A DNA stretch of 58,020 nucleotides from Desulfobacterales bacterium (GTDB lineage Bacteria > Desulfobacterota > Desulfobacteria > Desulfobacterales > JANQIE01): assembly GCA_028282295.1 (NCBI GenBank), contig JANQIE010000041.1, forward strand, positions 1-58,020. Reading direction: 5' to 3'. This document shows, in pieces, positions 15,820 to 24,245 of this stretch. Below the pieces are notes generated by a model. That model was not told the DNA's origin, did not search any database, and saw nothing but the letters and a program-made list of their open reading frames with translations. How positions within the stretch are numbered: the first letter of the stretch is position 1; each line of letters starts with the position of its first letter. The position numbers were made by a program, and so were the translations under genes.

Positions 15820-17148
15820 TCAACGACGGCGGCGCCTGAGCCGTTGGATCGAGAGACGAATACTGGTTTGCATGCGCGCTATGGCGTCACTCAGTTCACC
15901 GATTTCGTCCTTTGAACGGACTTCAATCGATTCGGATTCGAGTTCACCCATGCTGATCCGGTCCGCCCAATCGGTCAGGCCGCGGATCCGGGCCGTGAAG
16001 CGGCGGCCGTAAAACAACAACACAACGAACACCACGAGCAAGCCTGCTCCGATTACGCTGATGAGGGTATAGCGTGTTCTTTCAGCAATCTGCTTTCCTT
16101 TTACTTCGATTTCATCCAGCGGCTTGATTAACTCATCAACGAGTATCGATGCGGACAGAACGAACGGGGTTCCTTCAATACGGGTGTTGACCATATAATG
16201 CTCGCGCTTCTTGCCTTGCTTGTCAAAAAAAAGGCAGTAACCGCCGACGATGTCTTTCTTTTTGACGTCGGAAACAACGCGCCAATAGGCAGCAAAGTCT
16301 TTGCCAAGCCTTTGCTTGAGGGCCCTTAAATCCGTGCCGACAAACTTAGGATCCTGATGCGCCCAGAGACGCCAGGCCCCCTTGGCCGAGCCCGGAATTT
16401 CATACAACGCGGTCGTGCCGGTGGCGCCAAAGGTTTGTGCTGCTATGTTTTTGAAATTGATATCCCGGTTAAAATTCTCCTTGCGCAAACCGGGTTGGCT
16501 CAGCAGGTATTGATGGGCTCTTTGTGAAATCGATACGGCGACCTGCCTGATCATCCCCTCACTGATGGATCGAACCGCCTGTCGGCTCTCCTCGATGGTT
16601 GCGGTTTGCAGTTCCCCAATCCGGCTGTTGGCAAGGCCAACCACCACGGCAAATATCAGCACAAAGGGGATAATGGCCGCGATGATGAATTTGGCGGTCA
16701 ATCCGAAGGTCAGGCCCTTTTTGGCTTCAGTGGTTGCGGCCGGTTCCGGTTCCGGCTCCGGTTCGGGCGCGGCGACCGGTACGGGTTGATTCGGCTCGTC
16801 TATCGGGGTGGCAAAATCAACTTCAGCCGGGCCGGCGCGTTCCGCCTCAAAAGGCGTCACCCAATCAGGCAGACCGTCGGTATCGGCCGGTGGCGGTGTC
16901 ACATCGCCGGGGATCTCAACCGTGGCCGAGTCGTTGGAAGCAGGCGCTTGCTCAATCGCTTCAAAGAACGACGTGTCGATGGTCGTCGAATCCGGCGCCT
17001 GCTCATCCGGAAGGATAATCGTGACGATATTCGCACATTGTTTACAGCGGAACCTGGTTTCCTTCTGATTCAGTTTCTCGGGGATAAAGCCGTATTTTTT
17101 ACCACACTGATCGCAATGTACCGTAAGCTGCATCTCAGCTGCGCCCAT
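15820..17148 (-). CDS. Zinc-ribbon membrane sensor with HAMP domain and no output domain
   Basis: A 442-residue protein. An MJ0042-type zinc ribbon occupies residues 10-40 (CDQC at 12-15, CKQC at 35-38). An acidic/Pro-rich linker with a PEPEPEPEP run leads to a first membrane helix at about 153-173. The periplasmic part (about 175-365) resembles the Tll0287-like/DUF3365 sensory domain (ISQRAHQYLLSQPG, GTTALYEIPGSAKGAWRLW). A second helix follows near 370-390, then a HAMP domain (DEIGELSDAIARMQTSIRLS) and a stop after RLRRRRR. No kinase, GGDEF or chemoreceptor signalling domain follows, so it is truncated or signals through a partner. Start after GGAGAAGGAGAAAGAA. Confidence 0.85.
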   Translation of the reverse strand: MGAAEMQLTVHCDQCGKKYGFIPEKLNQKETRFRCKQCANIVTIILPDEQAPDSTTIDTSFFEAIEQAPASNDSATVEIPGDVTPPPADTDGLPDWVTPFEAERAGPAEVDFATPIDEPNQPVPVAAPEPEPEPEPAATTEAKKGLTFGLTAKFIIAAIIPFVLIFAVVVGLANSRIGELQTATIEESRQAVRSISEGMIRQVAVSISQRAHQYLLSQPGLRKENFNRDINFKNIAAQTFGATGTTALYEIPGSAKGAWRLWAHQDPKFVGTDLRALKQRLGKDFAAYWRVVSDVKKKDIVGGYCLFFDKQGKKREHYMVNTRIEGTPFVLSASILVDELIKPLDEIEVKGKQIAERTRYTLISVIGAGLLVVFVVLLFYGRRFTARIRGLTDWADRISMGELESESIEVRSKDEIGELSDAIARMQTSIRLSIQRLRRRRR

Positions 17149-17216
17149 TTCTTTCTCCTTCTCCTATTTTTTAATATTTATATAGGGTTAAGCCGATTTG
17201 AATGTCAAGTTGCGAT

Positions 17217-18401
17217 TCAATCCGACATCGCACTGCCAAGCGTATGGGAATTGCTATGCACGAATAGCGCCATTGTGGCCAACCCAACGGCAACCACAAT
17301 CAAGGGAACGGTGAAACTGCCGGTGGCATCATAACCGAAGCCGGCCAGCAGCGGTGACAGGGCCGCCGGGATATTGGCGGCAAACAGCCAGGCATACACC
17401 TGCCCAACGTTTTGGCTGCCCCAGGCTTGGGCGGCCGTCGAGGCGTAAAGGACCAGCACACCGCCATAGTTGAAACCGGTCAGCACGGCAAACGCAAGCA
17501 GGCCCGGCTCGGATTGTAATATCCATGGCGCACCGAATAAAGCCAACGCCTGGGCAGCCAGGTTGCCCGTAATCGCGGTAAGTGGTTTGATCCGGTCAAA
17601 AACGAGTCCCCACACGATGCGCCCGGCGGCATTGGCCATGGCGAAAAAGGAAACCGCCAAAATACTGACTCTTACGTCGGCCGCCGTATACAGTTCTTTA
17701 AGATTGGCGTTCACCGCAAAACCGGCGGCCAGACCGATGCACATGGCCGGAAACAACACCCGGAACAGGCGCCGGCCGAAGATCTGCTTGAGTGCAAGCC
17801 GCTGCCGGGCGGTTTTTACAAAATGGGGGGGATGCTGCATCAGCAATCCCGGTAGAAATATCCCGCCTAAAAAAAACAGGCCGAAATACATGAAAATCAG
17901 ATAGGGCGTCGTGTTGGACAGGGTCAGCAAATGACCGGCAATTTGACTGACCAGGGCGGCGCCGCCGCCGAAACCGGCCACGGCGATACCGGTCACCAGC
18001 CCCTTTTGCCGGGGAAACCATTGGATGCAAATGGCGATGGGGACGATGTAGGCCATCCCGGCGCCGATTCCGGCCAGCAGACCGATGCCGAGCACCGTGT
18101 AAGTGAAATGATAGCCGCCGGCCGCGGCCAGAATCCAGCCGCATCCGAAAAGAACGCCGCCGCCGCAAGCACATTTACGCGGTCCGATGCGATGTAATAG
18201 ATTCCCCGATACGATAACCGTGACCGGAAAAGCAAAGTAAAATACTGAAAACGGCAGTTGCACGGTCCCTTGCAACAGGCCGGTGTAGTCGCGCAGCGGC
18301 TGAACAAATACCGCCCATGAATAAGTTGCCCCCAAACACATCTGCATCAGCACAGCGGCGGGCAGCAGCATAAACCGTATCAATTGAAAATTCCGTTCCA
18401 A
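17217..18401 (-). CDS. MFS transporter, oxalate/formate antiporter (OFA) type
   Basis: A 394-residue, 12-helix major facilitator. The N-terminal PAAVLMQMCLGATYSWAVFVQPLR and RIGPRKCACGGGVLFGCG (loop 2-3 motif A variant) match the OFA family, whose members exchange monocarboxylates or oxalate/formate. No ATG fits the expected N-terminus; TTG at 18401 is the best start. A family B repeat fragment ends 6 bp upstream and may have replaced the original leader. Substrate not determinable from sequence. Confidence 0.87.
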   Translation of the reverse strand: MERNFQLIRFMLLPAAVLMQMCLGATYSWAVFVQPLRDYTGLLQGTVQLPFSVFYFAFPVTVIVSGNLLHRIGPRKCACGGGVLFGCGWILAAAGGYHFTYTVLGIGLLAGIGAGMAYIVPIAICIQWFPRQKGLVTGIAVAGFGGGAALVSQIAGHLLTLSNTTPYLIFMYFGLFFLGGIFLPGLLMQHPPHFVKTARQRLALKQIFGRRLFRVLFPAMCIGLAAGFAVNANLKELYTAADVRVSILAVSFFAMANAAGRIVWGLVFDRIKPLTAITGNLAAQALALFGAPWILQSEPGLLAFAVLTGFNYGGVLVLYASTAAQAWGSQNVGQVYAWLFAANIPAALSPLLAGFGYDATGSFTVPLIVVAVGLATMALFVHSNSHTLGSAMSD

Positions 18402-18407
18402 AGGCTC

Positions 18408-18443
18408 GTCAATAATGTGAAATTGTTTTTTCGCGAGCCCTAA
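18408..18443. repeat. Family B right-end fragment
   Basis: AATGTGAAATTGTTTTTTCGCGAGCCCTAA-like end of family B, squeezed between the MFS gene start and the universal stress protein gene. It provides the stop codon of the stress protein gene (TTTTAG). Confidence 0.7.
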
Positions 18444-18937
18444 AACTCATCCTCGGGCAACCGGATCGTCATGACCGGTTTTTTGCAGAGCCGCACCACA
18501 CGGTATGCCGTGCCGCCAAGCAAGGCCCCAGCGACCATCCCCTGGCCGTGGGTGCCGATCACAACCAGATCACAGTCCGACGTGCGGGTCTGAAACAGTA
18601 TCTCTTCCACCGGATCGCCATAGCGGATGACGACATCGTCGATTACAAAGGGATTGCCTTGAAAGTTCTGCTGCACCTCTTCGCAAAATTCATCAAGGCG
18701 CTCGCGAATGGCATTTTTAGCTTTCGCTCGATTGGTCGCGCGCAGTTTTTCCCACTCTTCTCTTCCCAGAATATCCGCCATGCGGCGGTTCGCACTGCGC
18801 GACAACTCTTCGACCACATGAAAAACGATCAGCTTGCCGTCGTAACGATTGGCAATGCCGGCCGCAGTTAAAAAAGCAAATCTGGAATTCTTGGAGAGAT
18901 CCGTGGCGTACAAAATTTTTTTATATTCCGGAATCAT
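18440..18937 (-). CDS. Universal stress protein (UspA family)
   Basis: A 165-residue single-domain Usp. KKILYATDLSKNSRFAFLTA is the N-terminal strand-helix and VVIGTHGQGMVAGALLGGTA is the ATP-binding G-x2-G-x9-G(S/T) region, indicating an ATP-binding type. Start at 18937 after GAGGGGCGCC; an in-frame ATG seven codons upstream has no clear ribosome binding site. Likely cotranscribed with the MFS gene. General stress or starvation role. Confidence 0.92.
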   Translation of the reverse strand: MIPEYKKILYATDLSKNSRFAFLTAAGIANRYDGKLIVFHVVEELSRSANRRMADILGREEWEKLRATNRAKAKNAIRERLDEFCEEVQQNFQGNPFVIDDVVIRYGDPVEEILFQTRTSDCDLVVIGTHGQGMVAGALLGGTAYRVVRLCKKPVMTIRLPEDEF

Positions 18938-19047
18938 GGCGCCCCTCTTCATGACCAAACTGATTGTGTCGTGCCTCGGACATTTTCAGCAAACAAGTTC
19001 TAATTTACCAATATCTTGAAAAAAAAGCAAGTTCGCGTCCTTCCGGA

Positions 19048-19147
19048 GGCTATTATCGTTTTGGTCCCGGCCCCCGGCTTTCGCCGGGGTGACAGATTTT
19101 TTTTGCTTTTATTGTGGACTCCCGGAGCAGCCGTGCACGCGATCAGG
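19048..19147. repeat. Dispersed repeat C with CCCCGGCTTTCGCCGGGG hairpin
   Basis: About 100 bp containing the hairpin CCCCGGCTTTCGCCGGGG followed by TGACA, a T-run and GTGCACGCGATCAG. A diverged copy lies at 31147-31236. Confidence 0.7.
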
Positions 19148-19164
19148 GGGGTGTCGGACAAAAG

Positions 19165-19207
19165 GGGGAAAAAAATCGTCCCCAAAGGTAATGCCTTCGG
19201 GGACGAA
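19165..19207 (-). terminator. Rho-independent terminator of the TRAP operon
   Basis: CGTCCCC (19177-19183) pairs with GGGGACG (19199-19205). On the minus strand it is followed by a run of T (the A7 at 19169-19175 of the plus strand). It lies 36 bp past the dctM stop. Confidence 0.8.
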
Positions 19208-19242
19208 TATACTTAAAAAAAGCTGCCGTGTGGTAAAACCGA

Positions 19243-20631
19243 TTAGTTGCCGTACGCCACCGCCGGCAGCCAAATAACCAATTGCGGCCAGACGGCCACC
19301 GCCAGCAGGCCGATCAATTGTAAAACAATAAAGGGCACCACACCCTTGTAAATGTCGATCAGACGGACTTCCGGCGGTGCGACACCCTTAAGGTAAAAGA
19401 TTGCAAATCCGACCGGGGGAGTGAGAAAAGAGGTTTGCAAACTCACAGCGACCAGGACTGCGAACCACACCAGTTCGGGATTGTCAACCACGCCATAACC
19501 GTTGACGTCGATGCCCAGGGCCGACACCACCGGGGCCAACAGCGGCAGGATAATCAGGGTGATTTCGATCCAGTCGAGAAAAAAACCGAGTAGAAAAACA
19601 GTCCCCAGAATGACGCACATCACCCCGTAAGGTCCCAGTGGCAGTCCGGTCAAGGCCGTCTCGATAAACTCATCACCGCCCAGGCTGCGCAGGACCACGG
19701 CAAAACAGGTCGCCCCGATGAATATTCCGAATATGTACCCGGTGGTGTTGAAGGTGGCGTAGCTCACCTCCTTGATGACCTTCCAGTTCAGTTTGCGATT
19801 GCACAAGGCCAGCAGCGAAGCGCCCAACGCCCCCACCCCGCTGGCTTCGGTGGGCGTTGTGATACCGGCGAAGATGGATCCCAACACGGCGAGAATCAGA
19901 AGCGCCGGCGGCAAAATAGTCAAAAAGACTTCCCAGACCATCCGCATTTTGACCGGCGGCCGGCTCGGATCAAGGGGCGCAGCCTTGGGCCGGATGGCGC
20001 AGAAACCGACAATGTAAAACACATAGAGCGCACCGAGAATCACTCCCGGAAAGACGGCTCCCATGAACAAATCGCCCACCGAAAGACCGAGTTGGTCGGC
20101 CATGATCACCAGCATAATACTCGGCGGGATCAGGATGCCCAGCGTACCGGCACCGCATACGGTTCCGGTGGCCAGTGGCTTGGAATACCCCTGGCTGAGC
20201 ATCGCCGGGATCGACAGCAGGCCCAACAGCACGACGGACGCCCCGATGATACCGGTTGACGCGGCCAGCACAATACCGATGATGGTGACCGACACGGCCA
20301 AACCGCCGCGCACCGGGCCGAAGAGATTTTGCATTTTGCCCATCATCTTCTCGGCGATCCCCGAGCGATCGAGCATCAACCCCATAAAAATAAACATGGG
20401 CAGCGCCACCAAAACCCAGTTATCCATCAGCTTGTAGATCCGGTTGACCACCATCCCCACGGAGGTGAAATCAAGCCCGGTCCAGGTCCCCAGATGGGCG
20501 TCGGCCAGATAGCCGATCAAGGTAAAGGCCATCGCAACACCGCCAAGGACCATGGCAATCGGAAAGCCGGTGAACAGCAGGGCAATAAAGGTCAGAAACA
20601 TCAAAATAACAAGAATACTATTGGCGTCCAC
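19243..20631 (-). CDS. dctM: TRAP transporter large permease subunit
   Basis: A 462-residue DctM with 12 predicted helices. Typical segments are FIFMGLMLDRSGIAEKMMG, AASTGIIGASVVLLGLLSIP and GTLGILIPPSIMLVIMADQLG, the last being the conserved DctM pattern around residue 175. Carries Na+-coupled uptake of an organic acid delivered by the periplasmic DctP. Three bp separate it from dctQ. Confidence 0.95.
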   Translation of the reverse strand: MDANSILVILMFLTFIALLFTGFPIAMVLGGVAMAFTLIGYLADAHLGTWTGLDFTSVGMVVNRIYKLMDNWVLVALPMFIFMGLMLDRSGIAEKMMGKMQNLFGPVRGGLAVSVTIIGIVLAASTGIIGASVVLLGLLSIPAMLSQGYSKPLATGTVCGAGTLGILIPPSIMLVIMADQLGLSVGDLFMGAVFPGVILGALYVFYIVGFCAIRPKAAPLDPSRPPVKMRMVWEVFLTILPPALLILAVLGSIFAGITTPTEASGVGALGASLLALCNRKLNWKVIKEVSYATFNTTGYIFGIFIGATCFAVVLRSLGGDEFIETALTGLPLGPYGVMCVILGTVFLLGFFLDWIEITLIILPLLAPVVSALGIDVNGYGVVDNPELVWFAVLVAVSLQTSFLTPPVGFAIFYLKGVAPPEVRLIDIYKGVVPFIVLQLIGLLAVAVWPQLVIWLPAVAYGN

Positions 20632-20634
20632 AGC

Positions 20635-21165
20635 TCAGGCCCCCTTCTTCGAATGTATTAAAAAATGGAATCCGTTGACCAGGCGTGCCACCGCCGAAGT
20701 GAAAAGCAGTAAAATGCTGATCGGAATCAGGGCTTTGGGCAACCACCGGCAACACAATCCAAGGGGGGCATCGGAACGCTCGTTTACCTTCACGGCTTCA
20801 ATAAAAAAATCCATACCGTGCCAGCCAATCACGAAAATCAGCGGCATCAGCAGAAGAATAATGCCGACAATCTCGATGTACTCCTTGGTTCGGCGGGACA
20901 TCTTGTCATGCACCAAATCCAGTCGAATATGCGAATCGACCGCCTGGCAATAGGATAACCCGAAGATAACGTTGACGCAGTATAGATGCCATTGGACCTC
21001 TTCCAGCACAACCAGGCCCAACCCGAACCCGTAGCGTAATACGACTTGGATGATAATCGCAAAGATCAGGGCGACATTCAGCCATGAGCTCCACCGTCCA
21101 ACCACCTGGACAAAACTGTTCAATGAATCGGCAAAACGATTCGGGGGCACGGACACCGCTTCCAT
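20635..21165 (-). CDS. dctQ: TRAP transporter small permease subunit
   Basis: A 176-residue DctQ with four membrane helices and the usual family stretches EEVQWHLYCVNVIFGLSYC and SHIRLDLVHDKMSRRTKEY. Works with DctM. It follows dctP after a 161-bp gap that contains a terminator, so it is probably expressed at a lower level than the binding protein. Confidence 0.92.
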   Translation of the reverse strand: MEAVSVPPNRFADSLNSFVQVVGRWSSWLNVALIFAIIIQVVLRYGFGLGLVVLEEVQWHLYCVNVIFGLSYCQAVDSHIRLDLVHDKMSRRTKEYIEIVGIILLLMPLIFVIGWHGMDFFIEAVKVNERSDAPLGLCCRWLPKALIPISILLLFTSAVARLVNGFHFLIHSKKGA

Positions 21166-21260
21166 AGACGCTCCTTACTGCTGGATAGGTCTATCCTAAC
21201 CACCTAACCAACTTTCAATGCAACAAAAAAACAATCGATCGTTCAAACAGGCTCAACTTA

Positions 21261-21306
21261 AAAAAGTAATGGGCAAATGCCGACGGGCGTGCATCTGCCC
21301 ATTACC
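21261..21306 (-). terminator. Intra-operon terminator between dctP and dctQ
   Basis: GTAATGGGCA...GC (21266-21280) pairs with GC..TGCCCATTAC (21291-21305), giving a 15-bp stem with one mismatch. On the minus strand it is followed by T6 (21265-21260). It lies 21 bp after the dctP stop and before dctQ. Confidence 0.75.
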
Positions 21307-21326
21307 TCAAGCTTGACAATCAGGTC

Positions 21327-22448
21327 CTAACGCGGCATGAAGCCCCATTTGGACCAGTATTTGTAGTCGGCCCGAAAGGCGCTCATCTGGTCGTATACTT
21401 TTTTGAAGAAGGCGTCATTGGCGGATTGCTCGGCCACGACTTCTTCCCAGGCGCCCCGGAAAGCATCCAGCATCTCAGGTGACCACCGCATATTCTTGAC
21501 ATCACGTTTGGTCACGTTTTCCTTGATGACCGGCGCCTGGATCGCCTCGGTGTAGGCAAAGGCGTCCAGCGTTGCGGCGCGGGTGCCCATTTCCATGACC
21601 ATTTTTTGATGCGCGGTCATGTCGTTCCAGACGTCCTTGTTGATCAGCAGCTCAAATACGGTGGCTTGCTGATGCCACCCCGGGTAGTAATTGTATTTGA
21701 CGATTTTGTGCAGCCCCAGGCGTTGATCGATGGCCGGCATGGAAAACTCCGTGGCATCGATGGCACCTTTTTCAAGCGCCGGGAAAATTTCGCCGCCGGG
21801 CAATTGACTGGTGGACACGCCGAGTTTCTGCATGACCTGCCCGCCAAGGCCGAAAAAGCGCATCCGCATTCCTTTCAGATCGGCAACGCTCTCGATCGGT
21901 TTGGCAAACCAGCCGGAAGTCTCCGGTGCGATGATCCCCATGACCAGTACTTTTACATTGTAGCCGGCCTGGTCGTACATTTCCTGGTAAAGATCCATCC
22001 CGCCGCCATAGTAAAGCCACGCCAGGTATTCACCGGCTTCGGGGCCGAACGGCACCGCGGCAAACAACCCGGCCGCCGGGATTTTGCCCTGCCAGTAACC
22101 GGCCGTGGAGTAACCGGCATTGACCTTGCCCTTGGAAACCGCGTCCAGAATTTCGAATGGCGCGATCAATTTCTTCGGTTCATAGACTTTCATTTTGATC
22201 TGGCCGCCACTCAAAGCTTCAATGCGCTCGGCCAGCCAGGGGGCCGTTGTGCCCAGGCCGGGCAGGGCCGTGGGGAAACAGACCGGCACACTCAGAAGTA
22301 CTTTTTTGCCTGCCATGGCGGTGGACTCCTCGGTGGCCGGGGCCTTGGCCTGCTCTTCTTTTTTACCGCAACCGAGCATCGGCGCCAAAACCAGAGCGAT
22401 TGCCAGAACCATAAAAATCAGTTTAATCCCATAGTGTCTTTGCCGCAT
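21327..22448 (-). CDS. dctP: TRAP transporter substrate-binding lipoprotein
   Basis: A 373-residue periplasmic DctP. The signal peptide ends at a lipobox (APMLGC, Cys27), so it is lipid-anchored. FFGLGGQVMQKLGVSTSQLPGG followed by the IDATEFSMPAIDQRLGL segment and YYPGWHQQ resemble the TakP-like branch of DctP proteins, which bind 2-oxo or 2-hydroxy monocarboxylates. The GlcF-like and FadR-type genes divergent from it support a lactate, glycolate or related acid, by inference. Confidence 0.93.
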   Translation of the reverse strand: MRQRHYGIKLIFMVLAIALVLAPMLGCGKKEEQAKAPATEESTAMAGKKVLLSVPVCFPTALPGLGTTAPWLAERIEALSGGQIKMKVYEPKKLIAPFEILDAVSKGKVNAGYSTAGYWQGKIPAAGLFAAVPFGPEAGEYLAWLYYGGGMDLYQEMYDQAGYNVKVLVMGIIAPETSGWFAKPIESVADLKGMRMRFFGLGGQVMQKLGVSTSQLPGGEIFPALEKGAIDATEFSMPAIDQRLGLHKIVKYNYYPGWHQQATVFELLINKDVWNDMTAHQKMVMEMGTRAATLDAFAYTEAIQAPVIKENVTKRDVKNMRWSPEMLDAFRGAWEEVVAEQSANDAFFKKVYDQMSAFRADYKYWSKWGFMPR

Positions 22449-22610
22449 ATTTTACTCCATCTTAATTGAGTTAGGGTTAATTAGACTATACACATCCACA
22501 AACTAGGCGCGGATTGAAATGAGAATCACGATAGTCGCTAATCTATCCCTTTTGCTCCCGCGGCAAGCAGACCACAGCGCAAGGGTTGCGGAACTTGCCC
22601 AAGGGTAAAT

Positions 22611-22621
22611 TGGTATTACCA
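22611..22621. promoter_or_regulatory. FadR/GntR-type operator 1
   Basis: TGGTATTACCA, an exact fit to TGGTNNNACCA, the operator pattern of FadR-subfamily GntR regulators (FadR, PdhR, LldR). Context TTGGTATTACCATTG. It lies 163 bp upstream of the dctP start. Confidence 0.7.
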
Positions 22622-22766
22622 TTGTATTTAAACCTGATCCGGTCCGAAGTCAAGGTAAAAAACCAATAAAGCCCTTGATTATTTTTCAACCCCTTGATAG
22701 CATCAATAAAAATAAAGACGGCTTCCCCACGCCCACCGGAACCATCAGGCAACCGGCGGCAATCAA

Positions 22767-22777
22767 TGGTCATACCA
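22767..22777. promoter_or_regulatory. FadR/GntR-type operator 2
   Basis: TGGTCATACCA, again an exact TGGTNNNACCA fit. Its context CAATGGTCATACCAA is the reverse complement of the operator 1 context except for the central base. It lies 137 bp before the Fe-S gene. The FadR-type regulator encoded at 24223 is the obvious candidate to bind. Confidence 0.7.
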
Positions 22778-22913
22778 ATTTAACCCCCAAAGATGATAAT
22801 TGGTCTGTCCTTTGCCGGATGCTTACAGGGGGCGCACTGATCCATCGGCCAACGACACGCGCGTATGGCTGCAACTGGCGTGATAAAGATGAGTATGATA
22901 CGTTACCGGCACT

Positions 22914-24245
22914 ATGAAATCGTATCCTGCTCGAATCAAACGTCTGGCCCGGGCGTTCAACAGCCTCACCGATCGCCTGGCGGCATGTACTCGTTGCGGC
23001 ACTTGTCTGGCGGCCTGTCCGCTGTTTACCGAAACCGGTCGCGAAGCCGACGTCAGTCGCGGCAAGCTGGCATTGCTGGACGGTTTGAATCGTCTGGCGT
23101 TCGACAACCCGGATGGGGTCAACCGGCGCCTGCGGCGCTGCCTGTTATGCGGAAGCTGCGAACGTAACTGTCCCGGCGGTGTACGTATCCTGGAGATCTT
23201 GTTTACCGCGCGGTTGTTGATCAATGATGTCGCCGGCCTGTCCGCCGCCGAAAAACTGTTGCTGCGGCGGATACTGACGCAGCCCGAACTGCTTGATCGC
23301 CTGATGTATTGGGGGGGGCGTTTGCAGAACCGGCTCACGCAGCCCGTAGCTGCGCAACAGCCGATGGTCCGTTTGAAATGGGGGCCCGGTTTTCTGAAAA
23401 ACCGCCACTGGCCGAAAATCGAATCAAAGCCGTTGCCTATCGATTCGATGAATGCCGCCGCCGGAAGCGTTTCCGGCCGTCCGCTGCAGCGCGTCGGCTT
23501 TTTTGTGGGATGTCTGATTCCAAAGCTCTACCCCCGGGTTGCCCATGCAGTGGTCAAGGCGCTGGCCCACCATCGGATCGAAACGGTTTGGCCGCGCCGG
23601 CAAATCTGCTGCGGCATTCCGGCCCTGGCCGTCGGCGACAGGACGGCTTTTCAGCGGCTGATACAGTTGAACCTGAACGCTTTCGCCGCCATGGACGTCA
23701 CCCACATTGTCACGGCCTGCGCGACCTGCACGGCCACAATAAAAACCGTATGGCCGGCCATGGCCAGTGCCCTGCCACCGGCGGCGAAGACACAGATCGC
23801 CCATTGGGCGGAACGAACGATGGATATAAATCAGTATCTGGTAAAGCAGGCCGATTTTACAATGGGAAGTACTCCCGGCACAACACCGTGCGACGTGGCC
23901 TATCATGATCCGTGTCACCTGAAGAACAGCCTTGGCATAACGGCTGAACCGCGCGCGCTGCTGCAAGCCAATCCCGGCTATCGCCTGATCGAGCCGGCCG
24001 ATGCGGATCGCTGCTGCGGCGCAGGGGGCAGCTTTCACTATACGCACAGCGACCTGTCGCGGCGTATCGGCCGACATAAACACAAATCCATCAGTGCCTC
24101 CGGTTGCCGGGTCGTGGCCACCGGATGCCCGGGATGTATGCTTCAACTTAACGAAATGCTTTCCGAAGCCGGAGACCGAATCCAGGTAAAACACTCGATT
24201 GAAATCTATGCGGAGTTTTTAAATGCCAATTCCAGTGACACTTAA
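22914..24245 (+). CDS. GlcF/LldE-like Fe-S oxidoreductase subunit with two CCG domains
   Basis: A 443-residue protein. Two 4Fe-4S motifs lie N-terminally: CTRCGTCLAACP (residues 25-36) and CLLCGSCERNCPGG (about 75). Two cysteine-rich CCG domains follow, with FFVGCLIPKLYP / ICCGIPALAVGD and HDPCHLKNSLGI / CCGAGGSFHYTH. This is the layout of GlcF, the iron-sulfur subunit of glycolate oxidase, and related lactate or anaerobic glycerol-3-phosphate dehydrogenase subunits. No flavin subunit (GlcD) is in the window, so its partner is elsewhere. No strong ribosome binding site. The stop overlaps the next gene by 23 bp. Confidence 0.88.
   Translation: MKSYPARIKRLARAFNSLTDRLAACTRCGTCLAACPLFTETGREADVSRGKLALLDGLNRLAFDNPDGVNRRLRRCLLCGSCERNCPGGVRILEILFTARLLINDVAGLSAAEKLLLRRILTQPELLDRLMYWGGRLQNRLTQPVAAQQPMVRLKWGPGFLKNRHWPKIESKPLPIDSMNAAAGSVSGRPLQRVGFFVGCLIPKLYPRVAHAVVKALAHHRIETVWPRRQICCGIPALAVGDRTAFQRLIQLNLNAFAAMDVTHIVTACATCTATIKTVWPAMASALPPAAKTQIAHWAERTMDINQYLVKQADFTMGSTPGTTPCDVAYHDPCHLKNSLGITAEPRALLQANPGYRLIEPADADRCCGAGGSFHYTHSDLSRRIGRHKHKSISASGCRVVATGCPGCMLQLNEMLSEAGDRIQVKHSIEIYAEFLNANSSDT

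Larger units (their letters stand above)
22449..22913. promoter_or_regulatory. Divergent regulatory region of TRAP and GlcF-like operons
   Basis: This 465-bp gap separates dctP (minus) from the Fe-S protein gene (plus). It contains two sites of the FadR/LldR-type consensus TGGTNNNACCA in opposite orientation, and a third partial TGGTCTGTCC at 22801-22810. Short frames here show no family features and are probably not genes. Confidence 0.65.

Noticed and set aside
22543-22917. Small frames in the TRAP/GlcF intergenic region
   Set aside because: They overlap the operator sites and show no family or codon signal.
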